From Candidatus Hydrogenedentota bacterium (lineage in GTDB: Bacteria > Hydrogenedentota > Hydrogenedentia > Hydrogenedentales > JAEUWI01), in contig JAEUWI010000012.1 of the NCBI GenBank assembly GCA_016791475.1, positions 62,001 through 126,000 of the forward strand: a DNA stretch of 64,000 nucleotides, read 5' to 3'. Below are positions 1-9,580 of the stretch, one piece after another. Each line of letters starts with the position of its first letter. Positions within the stretch are counted from its first letter, which is position 1. Both the position numbers and the translations under genes were made by a program. The notes beneath the pieces are model-generated. The model ran no database searches. It saw only the letters and a list, made by a program, of their open reading frames with translations, and was not told the origin of the DNA.

Positions 1-165
1 TCCGTTGTCTGCCGCCTGAACGACCGCGGCCCCTTCGTAAAAGAGCGGGTTGCCGACCTCTCCCTCGCCGGTATCCGCGCCCTCGACGAGAATGCGGGTC
101 TGGTCAAAGTCCAGGTGTACCACCTCGGTCCCAATCCACCGCCGATAACGCCCAAGTTGCGCTAG
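1..165 (+). CDS. RlpA-like double-psi beta-barrel protein, C-terminal end (partial)
   Basis: The reading frame is open from the window edge to TAG at 163-165 and encodes 54 residues. It contains the signature RLNDRGPF followed by a D-L-S motif and an alanine, the conserved C-terminal half of the RlpA double-psi beta-barrel, where the Asp of NDRGPF is the usual catalytic residue of lytic transglycosylase-type members. The family acts on peptidoglycan in the periplasm, often at septa. The tail after the barrel is short and proline-rich, so no SPOR domain follows. The start and any signal peptide lie outside the window. The assignment rests on the motif only; an expansin or barwin-like relative is the alternative. 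Confidence 0.75.
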   Translation, partial: SVVCRLNDRGPFVKERVADLSLAGIRALDENAGLVKVQVYHLGPNPPPITPKLR

Positions 166-232
166 TTCACTGTCAGCAGGTGGGGTGGGTCCACGCGCAT
201 GGCGCTCCTGTCCCAAAACGAAAGGGATACGC

Positions 233-925
233 GTGAAGCGATTCGTCCTTTTGTCCTTGACTATTATTACCGCGTCCGCCCTTAGTGGCGGACGTTGTTT
301 TGCGGAAGCGCCCGCGACCGCGCCCACACTACCGGAGTTGTTCACTTCCGATTTCTCAGGCGGACTCGACGCATGGGTGATGACGGATCCGGCCGCCTGG
401 AAGATCGAGGACGAATCGGGCGACGCGAAGTTTTCCCTTTTCGGAAAGAGCGACTACGAAGCGCCTGTGCGATCACCGCACAACATGGCCCGGATCAAAG
501 AACTGGTCGTCACGGATTTCGAACTCGAAGTCGACGCGAAACAGACGGGGAAAGAATACGGCCATCGCGATCTGTGTTTCTTTTTCGGCTACCAGGACCC
601 ATCTCATTTTTACTATGTGCACCTGGCGACCGTGGCCGATCCCCATGCGAATTCCATTTTTCTGGTGAATGGCGCCCCCCGCGTGAGCATCGCGCAGAAG
701 CGGACGAATGGCACCGACTGGAAGACGGGGTATCACCGAGTTCGCATCGAGCGCAATACCGAATCGGGCACCATCAAAGTGTACTTTAACGATATGAAGA
801 CGCCTGTGATGGAGACGGTGGACAAGACTTTTCTCTACGGCGAAGTGGGTCTTGGATCCTTTGACGATACCGGCAACTTTGACAATCTGATCGTGCGCGG
901 GGTACTCCACAAGCCAGCCGAATAA
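233..925 (+). CDS. Secreted concanavalin-like (DUF1080 / 3-keto-glycoside hydrolase fold) domain protein
   Basis: A 230-residue protein if the GTG at 233 is used. That start follows an AAAGGGA ribosome site at 220-226 and gives a clean signal peptide (KRF followed by a hydrophobic stretch ending in CFAEAPA). A longer GTG start at 185 would put a charged extension before it. The mature part has the pattern of a concanavalin-like jelly roll: DFELEVDAKQ, a YGHRDLCFFFGYQ strand, YYVHLA, the HRVRIERN strand, and a C-terminal GEVGLGSFDDTGNFDNLIVRG signature typical of DUF1080-type and LamG-type folds. It is probably exported and binds or cleaves a glycan. No specific catalytic residues can be named from the sequence. 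Confidence 0.7.
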   Translation: MKRFVLLSLTIITASALSGGRCFAEAPATAPTLPELFTSDFSGGLDAWVMTDPAAWKIEDESGDAKFSLFGKSDYEAPVRSPHNMARIKELVVTDFELEVDAKQTGKEYGHRDLCFFFGYQDPSHFYYVHLATVADPHANSIFLVNGAPRVSIAQKRTNGTDWKTGYHRVRIERNTESGTIKVYFNDMKTPVMETVDKTFLYGEVGLGSFDDTGNFDNLIVRGVLHKPAE

Positions 926-961
926 ATCGCCCGCGACCTGTTCACGTCGCGTTGCATTTGG

Positions 962-1004
962 AAAAAGAAAGAGCGCAGAGAAGAATAGCGTCTTCTCCGC
1001 GCTC
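962..1004 (-). terminator. Intrinsic terminator of the GH13 gene
   Basis: On the minus strand a 14-bp GC-rich stem (arms 991-1004 and 971-984, one mismatch) with a 6-nt loop is followed by a T-rich run (complement of 962-970). It lies 28 bases past the stop codon of the minus-strand glycoside hydrolase gene. Confidence 0.8.
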
Positions 1005-1031
1005 GCCGCATTTGCTGGTGTGGCAATGTTT

Positions 1032-4000
1032 CTACTTCACGCTGGACAGCATCCAGTCGAAGTCGAATCGGGTACCTTCGGCGGCCTCCACGAGGACGCC
1101 GGTATTTTCCACGGCGCCGGCGAGGCGATCCCAGTTGGGGGTGGCCTGCTTCGATTCCGCGGCGGCGATGAAGAGTTGCAGGGCGGCGGTCATGGAGAGC
1201 ATCCGCTCCCGGTTCAGCCAGCGCGTACCCTGCCAGGTATTGACGCCGAGGTAGAACAGTACATCCGTATCGCGGAAGATGGTGTCCAGCACTGGTCCCC
1301 AGATCTCGGTCTGGAGATCGTCGAGGTGATGGGTGTGGGTGATGCCGATACGGGCGAGGCTCGCGTCCAGTGCGGCCTCGTAACCGTCTTCGCCGAGCCC
1401 GAGGAAGGCCTGGGCGATGTGTTTGCGCAGGAACCATTCCCGGATCCACGCGCCGCTGGTCACCGCGATTTCGGTTTCGCTCAGGGGCGGGTGGTCGCTG
1501 CGGTCGTTGAGCACGCCGCCGAGGTGGCGGAGCAATGCCCAGACGATAAGGACGCGATAGACGCGCAGGGTTTTTCCGGGGGCCTCCGGCAGTGCCGCAA
1601 GCACGGCCTCGCGGACGCTCTCGATCATGTTGGCGGCTCGAAGGGTCTCGGGTAGCCCATAGATGGCGTTCAGGTCGGCCTGAATGGATGGAACCAGCGT
1701 GGCCGGGTTCACGGGAACGCCGACGCGCGTGCCGAGGGCGTGGAGGAACTTCGTAAGGGTTGGGAGGAAGTCGCTGACCTTCTTCAGGTCGCCTTTGTGC
1801 TCATGGATGCCGCGCAGCAGTGCGGCGGTGAGGAACTCGCTGAAAGGGCCCAGGAGTGGCGCGAGATGAAGTTCCTGATAGGCCTCGTCTATGGAGGGAA
1901 CGCCCTGTCCACCCAGATTGGCATGGAGCCAGGCCCAGGTGAGGTCCATATCGTAGACCGCGCGCCAGTCCATCAAGACGACATAGTGATACGCTCCGAG
2001 GGCCACGAAGATGCCCTCGTCGCGAATGCGCTGCGCGTGCTCAAGGTATTCGAGTCCCGTGCGGCTGTCGCGATAAATGTAGTAGCAGTTGTCGTCGGTG
2101 TGGAGGCCGAGGGCCGCCGCGATGTTCTGCTGGCGCAGTCGGACATTGTCCACCGTGCCCTCATTGCGCGGGACCGAGGTATGAACGCGGCCCTGGGTTT
2201 CGCGGAATGCGTTGTGATAAACCACCAGGGCCTGATCGTAGCCGTTGCGATTGGAATAGGCGTACACGTTTTCATCGACCCAGCCATCGGGGGTGACGAA
2301 ATCGTAGAAGGCAAAATCGGCCGAGCCGCTGAAGAGGTTGCGGCGGCGCATGAGCGGAAAGATCTCTCTTTCATGGCGCTGGACCAGATTGTTGTCGGGA
2401 ACTTCGTCATAGTAGGCCCGGCGGTATTCCATGCCGTATTTTTCCGTGTAGCCTTCCACCTGGCCGTGCCCCACCATGGGCAGGCCCGGCATGGTGACCA
2501 GCAGCGTGGCCACGCCGAAGTATTTATCGCCCCGGCCGAACTGTGCTTCCGCCGTGTCCTCGTCGGGGTTGTTCATGAAATTGACGAAGCGCTGGAGGAT
2601 TTCGGGGCTGAACTCCAGCACGTTTTTCACGGTCTGGCGGTACTTCTGGTTCTCCTCCATCTTCAGCATGTTCATGAAGGCGCTGTTATAGACGCGGTGC
2701 ATGCCCAGGGTACGGACGAAGTAGCCCTCCATGAGCCAGAAGGCTTCCGCCAGCAGGAGGGTATCGGGCACTTCCACGGCCACGCGGTCCACCACTTCCC
2801 GCCAGAACTCGACGGGAAAGGCCTCGTCGAAAGCGGGGCGGCTCATGCTGTAGCCCGCGCGCGAGGGAATGGCGCCGGCCTCTTCGGGCAGGGGGAACCA
2901 GAGGCGCTGGTAGTGCTTCTTGGCCAGGGTCATGGCGGCATCGAAGCGAATAATCGGAAAATGCCGCGCCACATGAAGAATGGTCTGGATAACGGCCTCG
3001 CGCACATCGGGAATCAGGTAGTTGAGCTGGGCCGTGTCGTTCCAGGGCATGCTGGTGCCGTCGTTGCCGTGGTAGATGTAGCGGGTGTCCCCGGTCCACA
3101 GATCCACGCGTTTGAAGACCACGGCGGCGTCCCGGTGGTTCCAGTAGCCGTCTTCAATATAAATTCCGATGCGCGGATCGGGAGAGAGGCTTTCGCTGTT
3201 GAAGGTGTAGCCGGGGAAGGGCGACTGGCGGGCCTGGACAAACCAGTCCGGATGCTCCGTGACCCATTTTGAGTAGATGCCGACGTGGTTGGGCACCATG
3301 TCGCTGGCGAGTCGGATGCCGCGCGACCAGGCGCGCCCGGCCAGGTTCTCGTAGGCGGGGGTACCGCCCAATTCACCCGCGATTTCGTAGTCAAAGAGGG
3401 AGTAGGCGGAGGCGGCGGCCTCGGGGTTGCCCATCTTGCGTTTGATGGTTCGCGATGCCTCGGAGCGTTCCCAGATGCCGATCAGCCAGAGGCCCGTGAA
3501 GCCCCAGGAGGCCAACCGGTCGAGCTCGTCGTCGGGGATCTGATCGAGGGTGCGGATGCTCCGTCCGTAGGCGCGGGACAACTGGTCCAACCAGACGTAG
3601 ACCGTCTTCGCCAGGAGTACCACATTGGGCATCCATTCCTTGTCCATGGAGAAGGCTTCGGGCTCTTCTTCACCGTAGGCCGTGGCGCCGCCGCGACCGG
3701 GCCCGAACTGCATGACCTGGGCCGAGCCGGGGCCGTGGCCGCGAAACTGGATTTCCTCGGCGAGCACGCCCGCGGCGAGTAACAATTGTTTGCGAAGTAC
3801 TTCCGGGAGGAAGGCGGCCCAGTGGGAGCGGATGAAACGCAATTGACCCTCCAGAGAATCGGGGGCGGCCAACTGGGGGGCATAGAGCATGGTGATGAGG
3901 TCCTGCATGGTCTCCGGAAAGGGCGGCTGGGCGCGGAGAAAGACTTGCAGGGCGGTCATGAGCGTGTTGTAGGGCGTTTCCGTCCGGAGGCGCGGCTCGT

Positions 4001-4538
4001 CGAAGAGCATGCCATAGGGGGCCATCGCGGGGTTCGCGAGGGAGACGTGCAGCAGCAGCAATTCGCAGCGGGCGCTGTCCCGGTTGGACCAGAGGCTGTT
4101 GTAGCCTTCGAGGAAGGCCGGTATGTCCATGGACTGGGCGCTGATGGGATCCGCCGGGTAGAGGGCGAGAAACGATGCAAAGGGGCGTTCGGATACGTCG
4201 AGGCCGTGCTCGTTTCGGGCCCAGTCCTGCGCGTCGGCGAGCACCTTCGGGTTGGTAGCGGCGGCGTAGCGATAGACGATAAACCGCAGTACGGAGGTGA
4301 TTAACCCCATGGCCATCAGTTCGCCGGGACGTGCGGGCTGGGTGTTGGGCGCGTCGAAGTCCAATTGTGCGTTGATGGCGTCGGCCACGTCGCGAAATTC
4401 TCGGATGGCCTCGTCGGGCGTTTCCAGCGCCGGCACCAGCCCTGGGGGGAGGCTGAACCGCTTTCGGGCCCCGTCCGATACTGGGAAGCCCAGTCCGAAA
4501 TACGTGTTCAGTTCGTTCGATACCAGATCTTCTTCCAT
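1032..4538 (-). CDS. Large GH13 alpha-amylase family protein
   Basis: 1168 residues from ATG at 4538, chosen because GGAAGAGG lies 4 bases upstream; a longer upstream frame lacks such a site. No signal peptide is visible, so the protein is probably cytoplasmic. GH13 conserved regions appear in order: region I DMVPNHVG near residue 413, region II IIRFDAAMT (nucleophile Asp) near 530, region III LLLAEAFW (acid/base Glu) near 596, and region IV at about 657. Region IV reads FMNNPDEDT rather than the usual NHD, somewhat like the NTPD of GlgE-type maltosyltransferases. About 350 N-terminal and 400 C-terminal residues flank the barrel and match nothing I can name. It is likely an alpha-glucan or glycogen/trehalose-type enzyme; hydrolase versus transferase cannot be decided. 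Confidence 0.85.
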   Translation of the reverse strand: MEEDLVSNELNTYFGLGFPVSDGARKRFSLPPGLVPALETPDEAIREFRDVADAINAQLDFDAPNTQPARPGELMAMGLITSVLRFIVYRYAAATNPKVLADAQDWARNEHGLDVSERPFASFLALYPADPISAQSMDIPAFLEGYNSLWSNRDSARCELLLLHVSLANPAMAPYGMLFDEPRLRTETPYNTLMTALQVFLRAQPPFPETMQDLITMLYAPQLAAPDSLEGQLRFIRSHWAAFLPEVLRKQLLLAAGVLAEEIQFRGHGPGSAQVMQFGPGRGGATAYGEEEPEAFSMDKEWMPNVVLLAKTVYVWLDQLSRAYGRSIRTLDQIPDDELDRLASWGFTGLWLIGIWERSEASRTIKRKMGNPEAAASAYSLFDYEIAGELGGTPAYENLAGRAWSRGIRLASDMVPNHVGIYSKWVTEHPDWFVQARQSPFPGYTFNSESLSPDPRIGIYIEDGYWNHRDAAVVFKRVDLWTGDTRYIYHGNDGTSMPWNDTAQLNYLIPDVREAVIQTILHVARHFPIIRFDAAMTLAKKHYQRLWFPLPEEAGAIPSRAGYSMSRPAFDEAFPVEFWREVVDRVAVEVPDTLLLAEAFWLMEGYFVRTLGMHRVYNSAFMNMLKMEENQKYRQTVKNVLEFSPEILQRFVNFMNNPDEDTAEAQFGRGDKYFGVATLLVTMPGLPMVGHGQVEGYTEKYGMEYRRAYYDEVPDNNLVQRHEREIFPLMRRRNLFSGSADFAFYDFVTPDGWVDENVYAYSNRNGYDQALVVYHNAFRETQGRVHTSVPRNEGTVDNVRLRQQNIAAALGLHTDDNCYYIYRDSRTGLEYLEHAQRIRDEGIFVALGAYHYVVLMDWRAVYDMDLTWAWLHANLGGQGVPSIDEAYQELHLAPLLGPFSEFLTAALLRGIHEHKGDLKKVSDFLPTLTKFLHALGTRVGVPVNPATLVPSIQADLNAIYGLPETLRAANMIESVREAVLAALPEAPGKTLRVYRVLIVWALLRHLGGVLNDRSDHPPLSETEIAVTSGAWIREWFLRKHIAQAFLGLGEDGYEAALDASLARIGITHTHHLDDLQTEIWGPVLDTIFRDTDVLFYLGVNTWQGTRWLNRERMLSMTAALQLFIAAAESKQATPNWDRLAGAVENTGVLVEAAEGTRFDFDWMLSSVK

Positions 4539-4812
4539 GAGGCCTCTTCCGTTAGCGCGGTCAGCAGGGTGGCCGTTGCGGCCCCTTGGCGCCATCATCC
4601 CCGATCGGCACCGTTCGTCTCTGACCAGATCCAAGATGATACCGGAAACCTGTGGTCAATCGCTATTCCCATCGAGATTTTCATGGCAATGGTTGAGCGG
4701 GTATACTGTCGGCCTGTCGCGCGGGTTCGGCGTTGCCACCTTGTTTCGCCTGGAGCCTTGCCCCCCGCGCCGTGATCACTGCCAATTCCCAAATTCCCAT
4801 CGGAGCCCGGCC

Positions 4813-5409
4813 ATGCCCGTCATTTTTCCAGATAAGTCCACTGATGAACAACCGATCATTGTCGTGTCCGGCCTGCCGCGCTCGGGCACATCCATGATGA
4901 TGAAGATGCTCGACGCGGGCGGGCTTGAGGTGGTTACGGATCAGATCCGGACCGCGGACGAGGACAACCCCAAGGGCTACTATGAATTCGAGCGGGTGAA
5001 GAAGATCGCGAGCGATCAGGCCTGGCTGCCGGAGGCCCGGGGCAAGGTGGTCAAAATAATTTCCTTTCTGCTGCTGAAGGCGCCGGCGGGATTTCACTAC
5101 AAGGTCATATTCATGCGGCGCGCGCTGCCCGAGGTGCTGGCGTCGCAACAGCAGATGCTGATCCGACGCGGCGATCATTCGCCCCAGGACGATGTGCGGA
5201 TGGCGGAGCTGTACGAGAAGCACCTGGCGCAGGCGAAGTCGTGGCTGGCGGCCCAGCCCCATGTGGACGTGCTCTATGTGGATCACGGCGATGCGGTTGG
5301 CAACCCCCATCTCGTTGCGGGGCAGGTGAACGCGTTCCTGAACAACGCGCTGAACGCGGAGGCGATGGCCTCGGCCGTCGATCCCGCGCTTCATCGCCAG
5401 CGGAGTTAA
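4813..5409 (+). CDS. Sulfotransferase-family P-loop protein
   Basis: 198 residues from ATG 4813. Residues 15-30 (VVSGLPRSGTSMMMKML) are the PAPS 5'-phosphosulfate-binding loop of the sulfotransferase family, whose consensus is PxSGTT. KVIFMRRALPEVLASQQQ resembles the 3'-phosphate-binding strand (consensus RxPxxxxxS). At about 200 residues it is shorter than typical 250-300-residue members, as is common for the bacterial type. It would transfer sulfate from PAPS to a carbohydrate or small molecule in the cytoplasm. It diverges from the GH13 gene across a 274-bp gap, and no partner can be inferred from the context. Confidence 0.75.
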   Translation: MPVIFPDKSTDEQPIIVVSGLPRSGTSMMMKMLDAGGLEVVTDQIRTADEDNPKGYYEFERVKKIASDQAWLPEARGKVVKIISFLLLKAPAGFHYKVIFMRRALPEVLASQQQMLIRRGDHSPQDDVRMAELYEKHLAQAKSWLAAQPHVDVLYVDHGDAVGNPHLVAGQVNAFLNNALNAEAMASAVDPALHRQRS

Positions 5410-5538
5410 GCAAGGGCGGGTGTTGAACGGCAATTGAATGCGGGGGTAACCCGGGGCTAACACGGTGTTGCTATGCTTCCCCGAGCAATGCAGTACCTCC
5501 GCTTCACATTCGACTTTTCACATCCTTCGACGCCACCC

Positions 5539-6309
5539 TCAACGTGTTCTGCGGAGTTCCCGCGCGCCCCGTCCGTAGCGCGCCTTCAAGAGCCGGGAGA
5601 GGTGATATTCATCGGCCAGGCCAACGCGCGGGGCAATCTCCCGAAGGGTGAGATCGGACTCCCGCAACATGCGCAGGGCGATGTCCAGGCGCGCCTGGCG
5701 CACATACTCCATCGGTGTGATCCCCGTGCGTGTGCGGAAGCTGCGCGCAAGGTGGAACTTGTTGAGATCGCAGCAGGCGGCGAGATCATCCAGCGTGAGG
5801 GGCTCGCTGAGGTGCTCATGGATGAAAGCCTGAACCTGTCCAACGGCGTCCTGGTCGGGTTTCTTGACGAGTCTGAGGATTTCTCCCGTCAGCATGCCGG
5901 TGGCCAGGTGCTGATAGGCTTCCTTGCCGGGATAGTCGACATGGGCCTCCGAAATGAGCCAGCGGGTGAGCTCCAGAATGCGACCCTGGCGATCATGGAG
6001 GAGGAAGGGGATATCCATGGGGCGATCCGGCCACTCGAAATCGACGCAAAAGAATTCGAGAAGCACGTCGCCCTCCTGGCGTTCCTCATGGGTGCAACCC
6101 GACGGGTAAAACAGAAACTGGCCCGGCTCGCAGAGGTAGGGCGTACCCTCCACGAGGGCGCGTTCTTTTCCGCGGACGACGACCACAATTTCGCAGAATT
6201 GATGGCCGTGGGCGGCAGGGCACCACTCGGCGCCGGCATACCAGCGACGGACGGAGATAAATCTCGCAGAGGGAAAGGCTGGAATGTCAATTTCAGACAA
6301 GTTTGTCAA
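5539..6309 (-). CDS. AraC-family transcriptional regulator with N-terminal cupin
   Basis: Up to 256 residues. The N-terminal part is an AraC-type cupin sensor (AHGHQFCEIVVVVRG, then a GQFLFYPSGCTHE metal- or ligand-cupin motif). The C-terminal 100 residues hold the two helix-turn-helix motifs of AraC/XylS (LDDLAACCDLNKFHLARSF and LREIAPRVGLADEYHLSRLLK). There is no ATG at the 5' end. The first usable codon is TTG at 6309, but the GGAG site touches it; TTG at 6300 has a 10-nt spacing and may be the true start. Family members usually sense sugars or small ligands. It faces away from the prepilin gene, separated from it by 331 bases. Confidence 0.88.
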   Translation of the reverse strand: MTNLSEIDIPAFPSARFISVRRWYAGAEWCPAAHGHQFCEIVVVVRGKERALVEGTPYLCEPGQFLFYPSGCTHEERQEGDVLLEFFCVDFEWPDRPMDIPFLLHDRQGRILELTRWLISEAHVDYPGKEAYQHLATGMLTGEILRLVKKPDQDAVGQVQAFIHEHLSEPLTLDDLAACCDLNKFHLARSFRTRTGITPMEYVRQARLDIALRMLRESDLTLREIAPRVGLADEYHLSRLLKARYGRGARELRRTR

Positions 6310-6640
6310 TCTCCGCTATTGGCAGATGGGAGCACTTGGGTTAGGCTAACAAGGCCCGCGAGATGGTGTCAAGCGCGGGTTTTTATCGGGCGTGCTGGCT
6401 GGGTCTTCAGGGATTGTGCTTTCCGGGCAGCCGCTTATGCACCTTCAGGAGGTTTGCCTATGCGTAGTTGATCCTTTTCGGCGTACCAGACAACAGAAAT
6501 GCAGGCGGCCACTGTGCGCGCGCGAAAAGATCGCCCGGTTCATGTAGCCACCATCAGGTTCCCCCAGGAGACGGCGTCCACCGGTAATTGCTCCATTCTC
6601 ATCCATCCGAATTCAAATCTCACACAAGGACCCTAACAAA
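6310..6640. other. Intergenic region between AraC gene and prepilin gene
   Basis: 331 bases with no convincing coding frame. It must hold divergent promoters for the AraC gene and the prepilin gene, but no good -35/-10 pair was found. A GACAA-GT-TTGTC dyad at 6297-6308 overlaps the AraC start. AAGGA at 6626-6630 is the prepilin ribosome site. Confidence 0.4.
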
Positions 6641-7684
6641 ATGAAAACCGCAAGCACACACAAAAGCAAGACGGGCTTTACCCTGATTGAGCTGCTGGTA
6701 GTAATTGCCATTATCGGAATTCTGGCAGCCATCCTGCTGCCGGCACTGGCCCGCGCCCGCGAGGCCGCGCGCCGCGCAAGCTGCCAGAACAACCTCAAGC
6801 AGTGGGGCATCGTCTTCAAGATGTTCTCCAACGAGAGCAAAGGCGGACTCCTTCCCCGCATCCAGAATCAGCACTACATCCGCGATGCCGCCGGCAACAC
6901 CCGCCCCGGACGCGTGCGCGGCGGTGTGGCCATGCCCCAGGTCTATCCCGAATACATGACCGATCTGAACCTGACCATTTGCCCTTCGGCCATCAACGCG
7001 GGTGAACTCGCCGCGCGCTGGACCTGCCCCGGCGGTTCCTATTGCAACCCGGCGCCCGCCCATCCGAACTATCAGAAGCTCGAAGTGGGCGCCGTCGGCA
7101 ATGCGGAACAGGAGAGCTATTACTACTACGGCTACCTGATTAATTCGGATGGCGCCTGGGCCGCCTTCTCCAAGACCATCCGTCCGCGCATGGTCGCCGG
7201 TCTGGCGCCTCTGGGCGAAAGCAACATTCTCTGGACCGATCCGCTGCTGGCTTCCTACCTGACGAAGGCGGAAAGCCTGCTCGACAGCGACTACGACTAC
7301 ACCTCCACCACGGCCGGTAACGCCGCCGCGATTCAGGCCGCCGCGAGCGCCGATATCGTCGCCGCGGGCGTGAACGCGACGGTCGTCGTCGCCGGTTCCG
7401 CCGGTCCGGGAACGACTACGATCTCCAAGCTTCGCGAGGGTATCGAGCGCTTCCTGATCACCGACATCAACAATGCCGGTGGCTCCGCCGAGGCCCAGAG
7501 CACCATCCCGCTCATGTGGGACCGCTTCGTCATCAGCAACACCGACCCGGACCGCCGCACGCGTTTCAACCACCTGCCCGGTGGCGACAACGTGCTGTAT
7601 CTGGATGGTCACGTTGAGTTCAAGAAGTACCCGCAGACGGACTTCCCGATTTCGCCTGTTCACGGCGTCTTCGGTCGCCTCTAA
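6641..7684 (+). CDS. Prepilin-like protein with N-terminal methylation motif and H-x10-DG tail (DUF1559-like)
   Basis: 347 residues from ATG 6641, preceded by AAGGA. Residues 11-40 form a type IV pilin leader: a short basic peptide, then the cleavage motif GFTLIEL and a long hydrophobic helix [18 protein letters not shown]. The sequence continues with [17 protein letters not shown], typical of the DUF1559 pseudopilins abundant in planctomycete-like bacteria. Near the C-terminus [18 protein letters not shown] is the H-x(9-10)-DG motif of these proteins. It would be processed by a prepilin peptidase at the membrane. Pseudopilin assembly partners are not adjacent, although a GspF/PilC gene lies about 50 kb away in the same window. 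A terminator follows at 7717-7758. Confidence 0.9.
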   Translation: MKTASTHKSKTGFTLIELLVVIAIIGILAAILLPALARAREAARRASCQNNLKQWGIVFKMFSNESKGGLLPRIQNQHYIRDAAGNTRPGRVRGGVAMPQVYPEYMTDLNLTICPSAINAGELAARWTCPGGSYCNPAPAHPNYQKLEVGAVGNAEQESYYYYGYLINSDGAWAAFSKTIRPRMVAGLAPLGESNILWTDPLLASYLTKAESLLDSDYDYTSTTAGNAAAIQAAASADIVAAGVNATVVVAGSAGPGTTTISKLREGIERFLITDINNAGGSAEAQSTIPLMWDRFVISNTDPDRRTRFNHLPGGDNVLYLDGHVEFKKYPQTDFPISPVHGVFGRL

Positions 7685-7716
7685 TCTCAGGTTAATATTG
7701 GCCTGAACCCCATTGC

Positions 7717-7758
7717 GCGCCTGGTCTCGCCCTACACGGCGGGGCCAGGCGCTTTTTT
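7717..7758 (+). terminator. Intrinsic terminator of the prepilin gene
   Basis: A stem of about 15 bp with GT pairs in the middle (arms 7717-7731 and 7738-7752) is followed by six T residues at 7753-7758, 33 bases past the prepilin stop codon. Confidence 0.9.
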
Positions 7759-7783
7759 GCGCTGGGCGGATCCCGGGTTCCGA

Positions 7784-7812
7784 TTGCAAAGTCCGCCGTC
7801 ACTTCCTATACT
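7784..7812 (+). promoter_or_regulatory. Sigma-70-type promoter
   Basis: TTGCAA at 7784-7789, a 17-base spacer and TATACT at 7807-7812. It lies directly downstream of the prepilin terminator and about 45 bases before the start of the DUF1080/YVTN gene, so a transcript would start near 7819. Confidence 0.75.
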
Positions 7813-7855
7813 TTGGTTATAACAAGTCTCGAACCCCATGCAAAAGGAACCTGCC

Positions 7856-9580
7856 TTGAAGAAACGACTCATTGCCGCGGCACTGGCCCTCGCCGCCTTG
7901 GCCACACCCGCCCTGGCCGCACCCAACACGATTAACCTCCTCGAAAATGGCTCCCTGAACCACTGGTACACGTGGATTAAGGACCGCGGCAAGGACATTG
8001 ATCCCAAGCAGGTCTTCACCATGGTGGATGGCCAGCTCCGCATCTCCGGCGAGGAGTGGGGCTGTGTGACGTCGAAGGAGGAGTTCGAGAACTACCACAT
8101 CGTGCTGGAGTTCAAATGGGGTCAGATTACCCATGCGCCCCGGGTGGACCGCGCCCGGGATTCGGGCTTCCTCATTCATTCCCAGGGGGCCGACGGCAAC
8201 TACAGCGGGATCTGGATGAATTCCATTGAGGTGCAGTTGATCGAAGGGGGCACGGGCGACTTTATTGTGGTGGGCGACAAGTCCGACACCTTCAGCATCA
8301 CCGCGCCCGTCGCGCCAGAGAAGCAGGGCGAATCCTGGCTCTTCAGCCCCGATGGCGAACCGACGCTGGTGAAGGATATCCGCGTGAACTGGTGGGGGCG
8401 CGATCCCAACTGGGCCGACGTGAAGGACTTCCGTGGCGCGAAGGATGTGGAGAAACCCATCGGCGAATGGAATCGCCTTGAAGTCATCGCGGATGGCGGC
8501 AAGATCACCGTGCTGCTGAACGGCATTCTGGTTAATCGCGCCGTGGACTGCACGCCGAAAAAGGGGCGCCTCCAGATCCAGTCGGAAGGGGCCGAGATTT
8601 TCTTTCGCCGCGTCGAACTTACACCCCTGACGCAGCCGGATACCGCCGCTGCCGTACCGCTTACGAAAGAGCCCCGGCTGCTGGTGGCCAATAAGCACAG
8701 CGACACGCTGAGCTACATCAATCCGGACACATTGACCGTGGAGCAGACTATTACCGTGGGCCACAATCCCCACGAGTTGGCCATCACCCCCGACCAGCGC
8801 TTCATGTACCTCTCCAACTACGCCAAACCGGGGGATACGATCTCCGTGGTCGACCTGGCAGCGCGGCGCCACATCAAGCAGATCAACACGGGCGAGTATG
8901 TGCAGATTCACGGAGCCACCATGGCCCCGGATGGGAAGAATGCCTACTTCACCGCCGGGCAGACGGGCTTTGTGGTGGAAGTGGACACCGCAACCCACGA
9001 AATGACGCGCGCCATTCCCACCCACGGCAAGATCTCTCATATGGTGCTCGTGTCGCCCGACAACAAGCGGCTTTACACCGCCAATATCGAAACGGAAAAC
9101 GTCTCCGTCATCGACCGCGCCAGTGGCGAACTCATCACCCAGATCCAATGCGAAAAAGGGGCCGAGGGCATGGCTTTCACGCCCGACGGCAAACAGCTCT
9201 GGGTCGCCAACCAGTCTGGCGCGTCCATGTCCATCATCGACCTCGCCACCCACACCGTTGTCGAGCGTTTCGACGTGCCCGGCATGCCGGTGCGCATCAA
9301 GTTCACGAAAGACGGGAAACGCGCCTACGTTCCCAGTTGGACGCCCGAGGGCGAACTTATCGTGATTGATGTGCCCGCGCGCAAGGAGATCAAACGCATC
9401 AAAGTCGGTAGTTTTGCCATCGGCGTGGAGCTGAGCCCCGACGAGAAGCGCGCTTTTGTGGGGTGCGAGAATGTCGACGGCCTTCATGTGGTAAACACGG
9501 AGACGTTGGAGATGGAGGCCAAGATCGAGACGGGCGATGGGCCGGATCCCATGTCCATGTGGTTTCCAGGGAACGAGTGA
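7856..9580 (+). CDS. Secreted DUF1080-type domain fused to YVTN beta-propeller
   Basis: 574 residues from TTG 7856, or 580 from ATG 7838. I prefer TTG because AAAAGGA at 7842-7848 is correctly spaced for it and lies inside the longer frame. A signal peptide (KKRLIAAALALAALATPALAA) leads into a DUF1080/3-keto-disaccharide hydrolase-like jelly roll (residues about 25-260; GLRISGEEWG-like strand, DSGFLIHSQGADG, NRLEVIADGGKITVLLNG, GRLQIQSEGAEIFFRRVEL). Residues about 270-570 form a YncE-like seven-bladed propeller with repeats such as LLVANKHSDTLSYI and SVIDRASGELITQI. It is a secreted carbohydrate-related protein. This domain pair suggests glycoside binding or cleavage combined with a protein- or cofactor-binding scaffold (inference). 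Confidence 0.85.
   Translation: MKKRLIAAALALAALATPALAAPNTINLLENGSLNHWYTWIKDRGKDIDPKQVFTMVDGQLRISGEEWGCVTSKEEFENYHIVLEFKWGQITHAPRVDRARDSGFLIHSQGADGNYSGIWMNSIEVQLIEGGTGDFIVVGDKSDTFSITAPVAPEKQGESWLFSPDGEPTLVKDIRVNWWGRDPNWADVKDFRGAKDVEKPIGEWNRLEVIADGGKITVLLNGILVNRAVDCTPKKGRLQIQSEGAEIFFRRVELTPLTQPDTAAAVPLTKEPRLLVANKHSDTLSYINPDTLTVEQTITVGHNPHELAITPDQRFMYLSNYAKPGDTISVVDLAARRHIKQINTGEYVQIHGATMAPDGKNAYFTAGQTGFVVEVDTATHEMTRAIPTHGKISHMVLVSPDNKRLYTANIETENVSVIDRASGELITQIQCEKGAEGMAFTPDGKQLWVANQSGASMSIIDLATHTVVERFDVPGMPVRIKFTKDGKRAYVPSWTPEGELIVIDVPARKEIKRIKVGSFAIGVELSPDEKRAFVGCENVDGLHVVNTETLEMEAKIETGDGPDPMSMWFPGNE

Noticed and set aside
1740-3272. 510-codon plus-strand frame opposite the GH13 gene
   Set aside because: GH13 conserved regions are on the minus strand; the plus frame is a composition artefact.
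7817-9487. 556-codon minus-strand frame opposite the DUF1080/YVTN gene
   Set aside because: Antisense shadow; it also crosses the promoter of the plus-strand gene.
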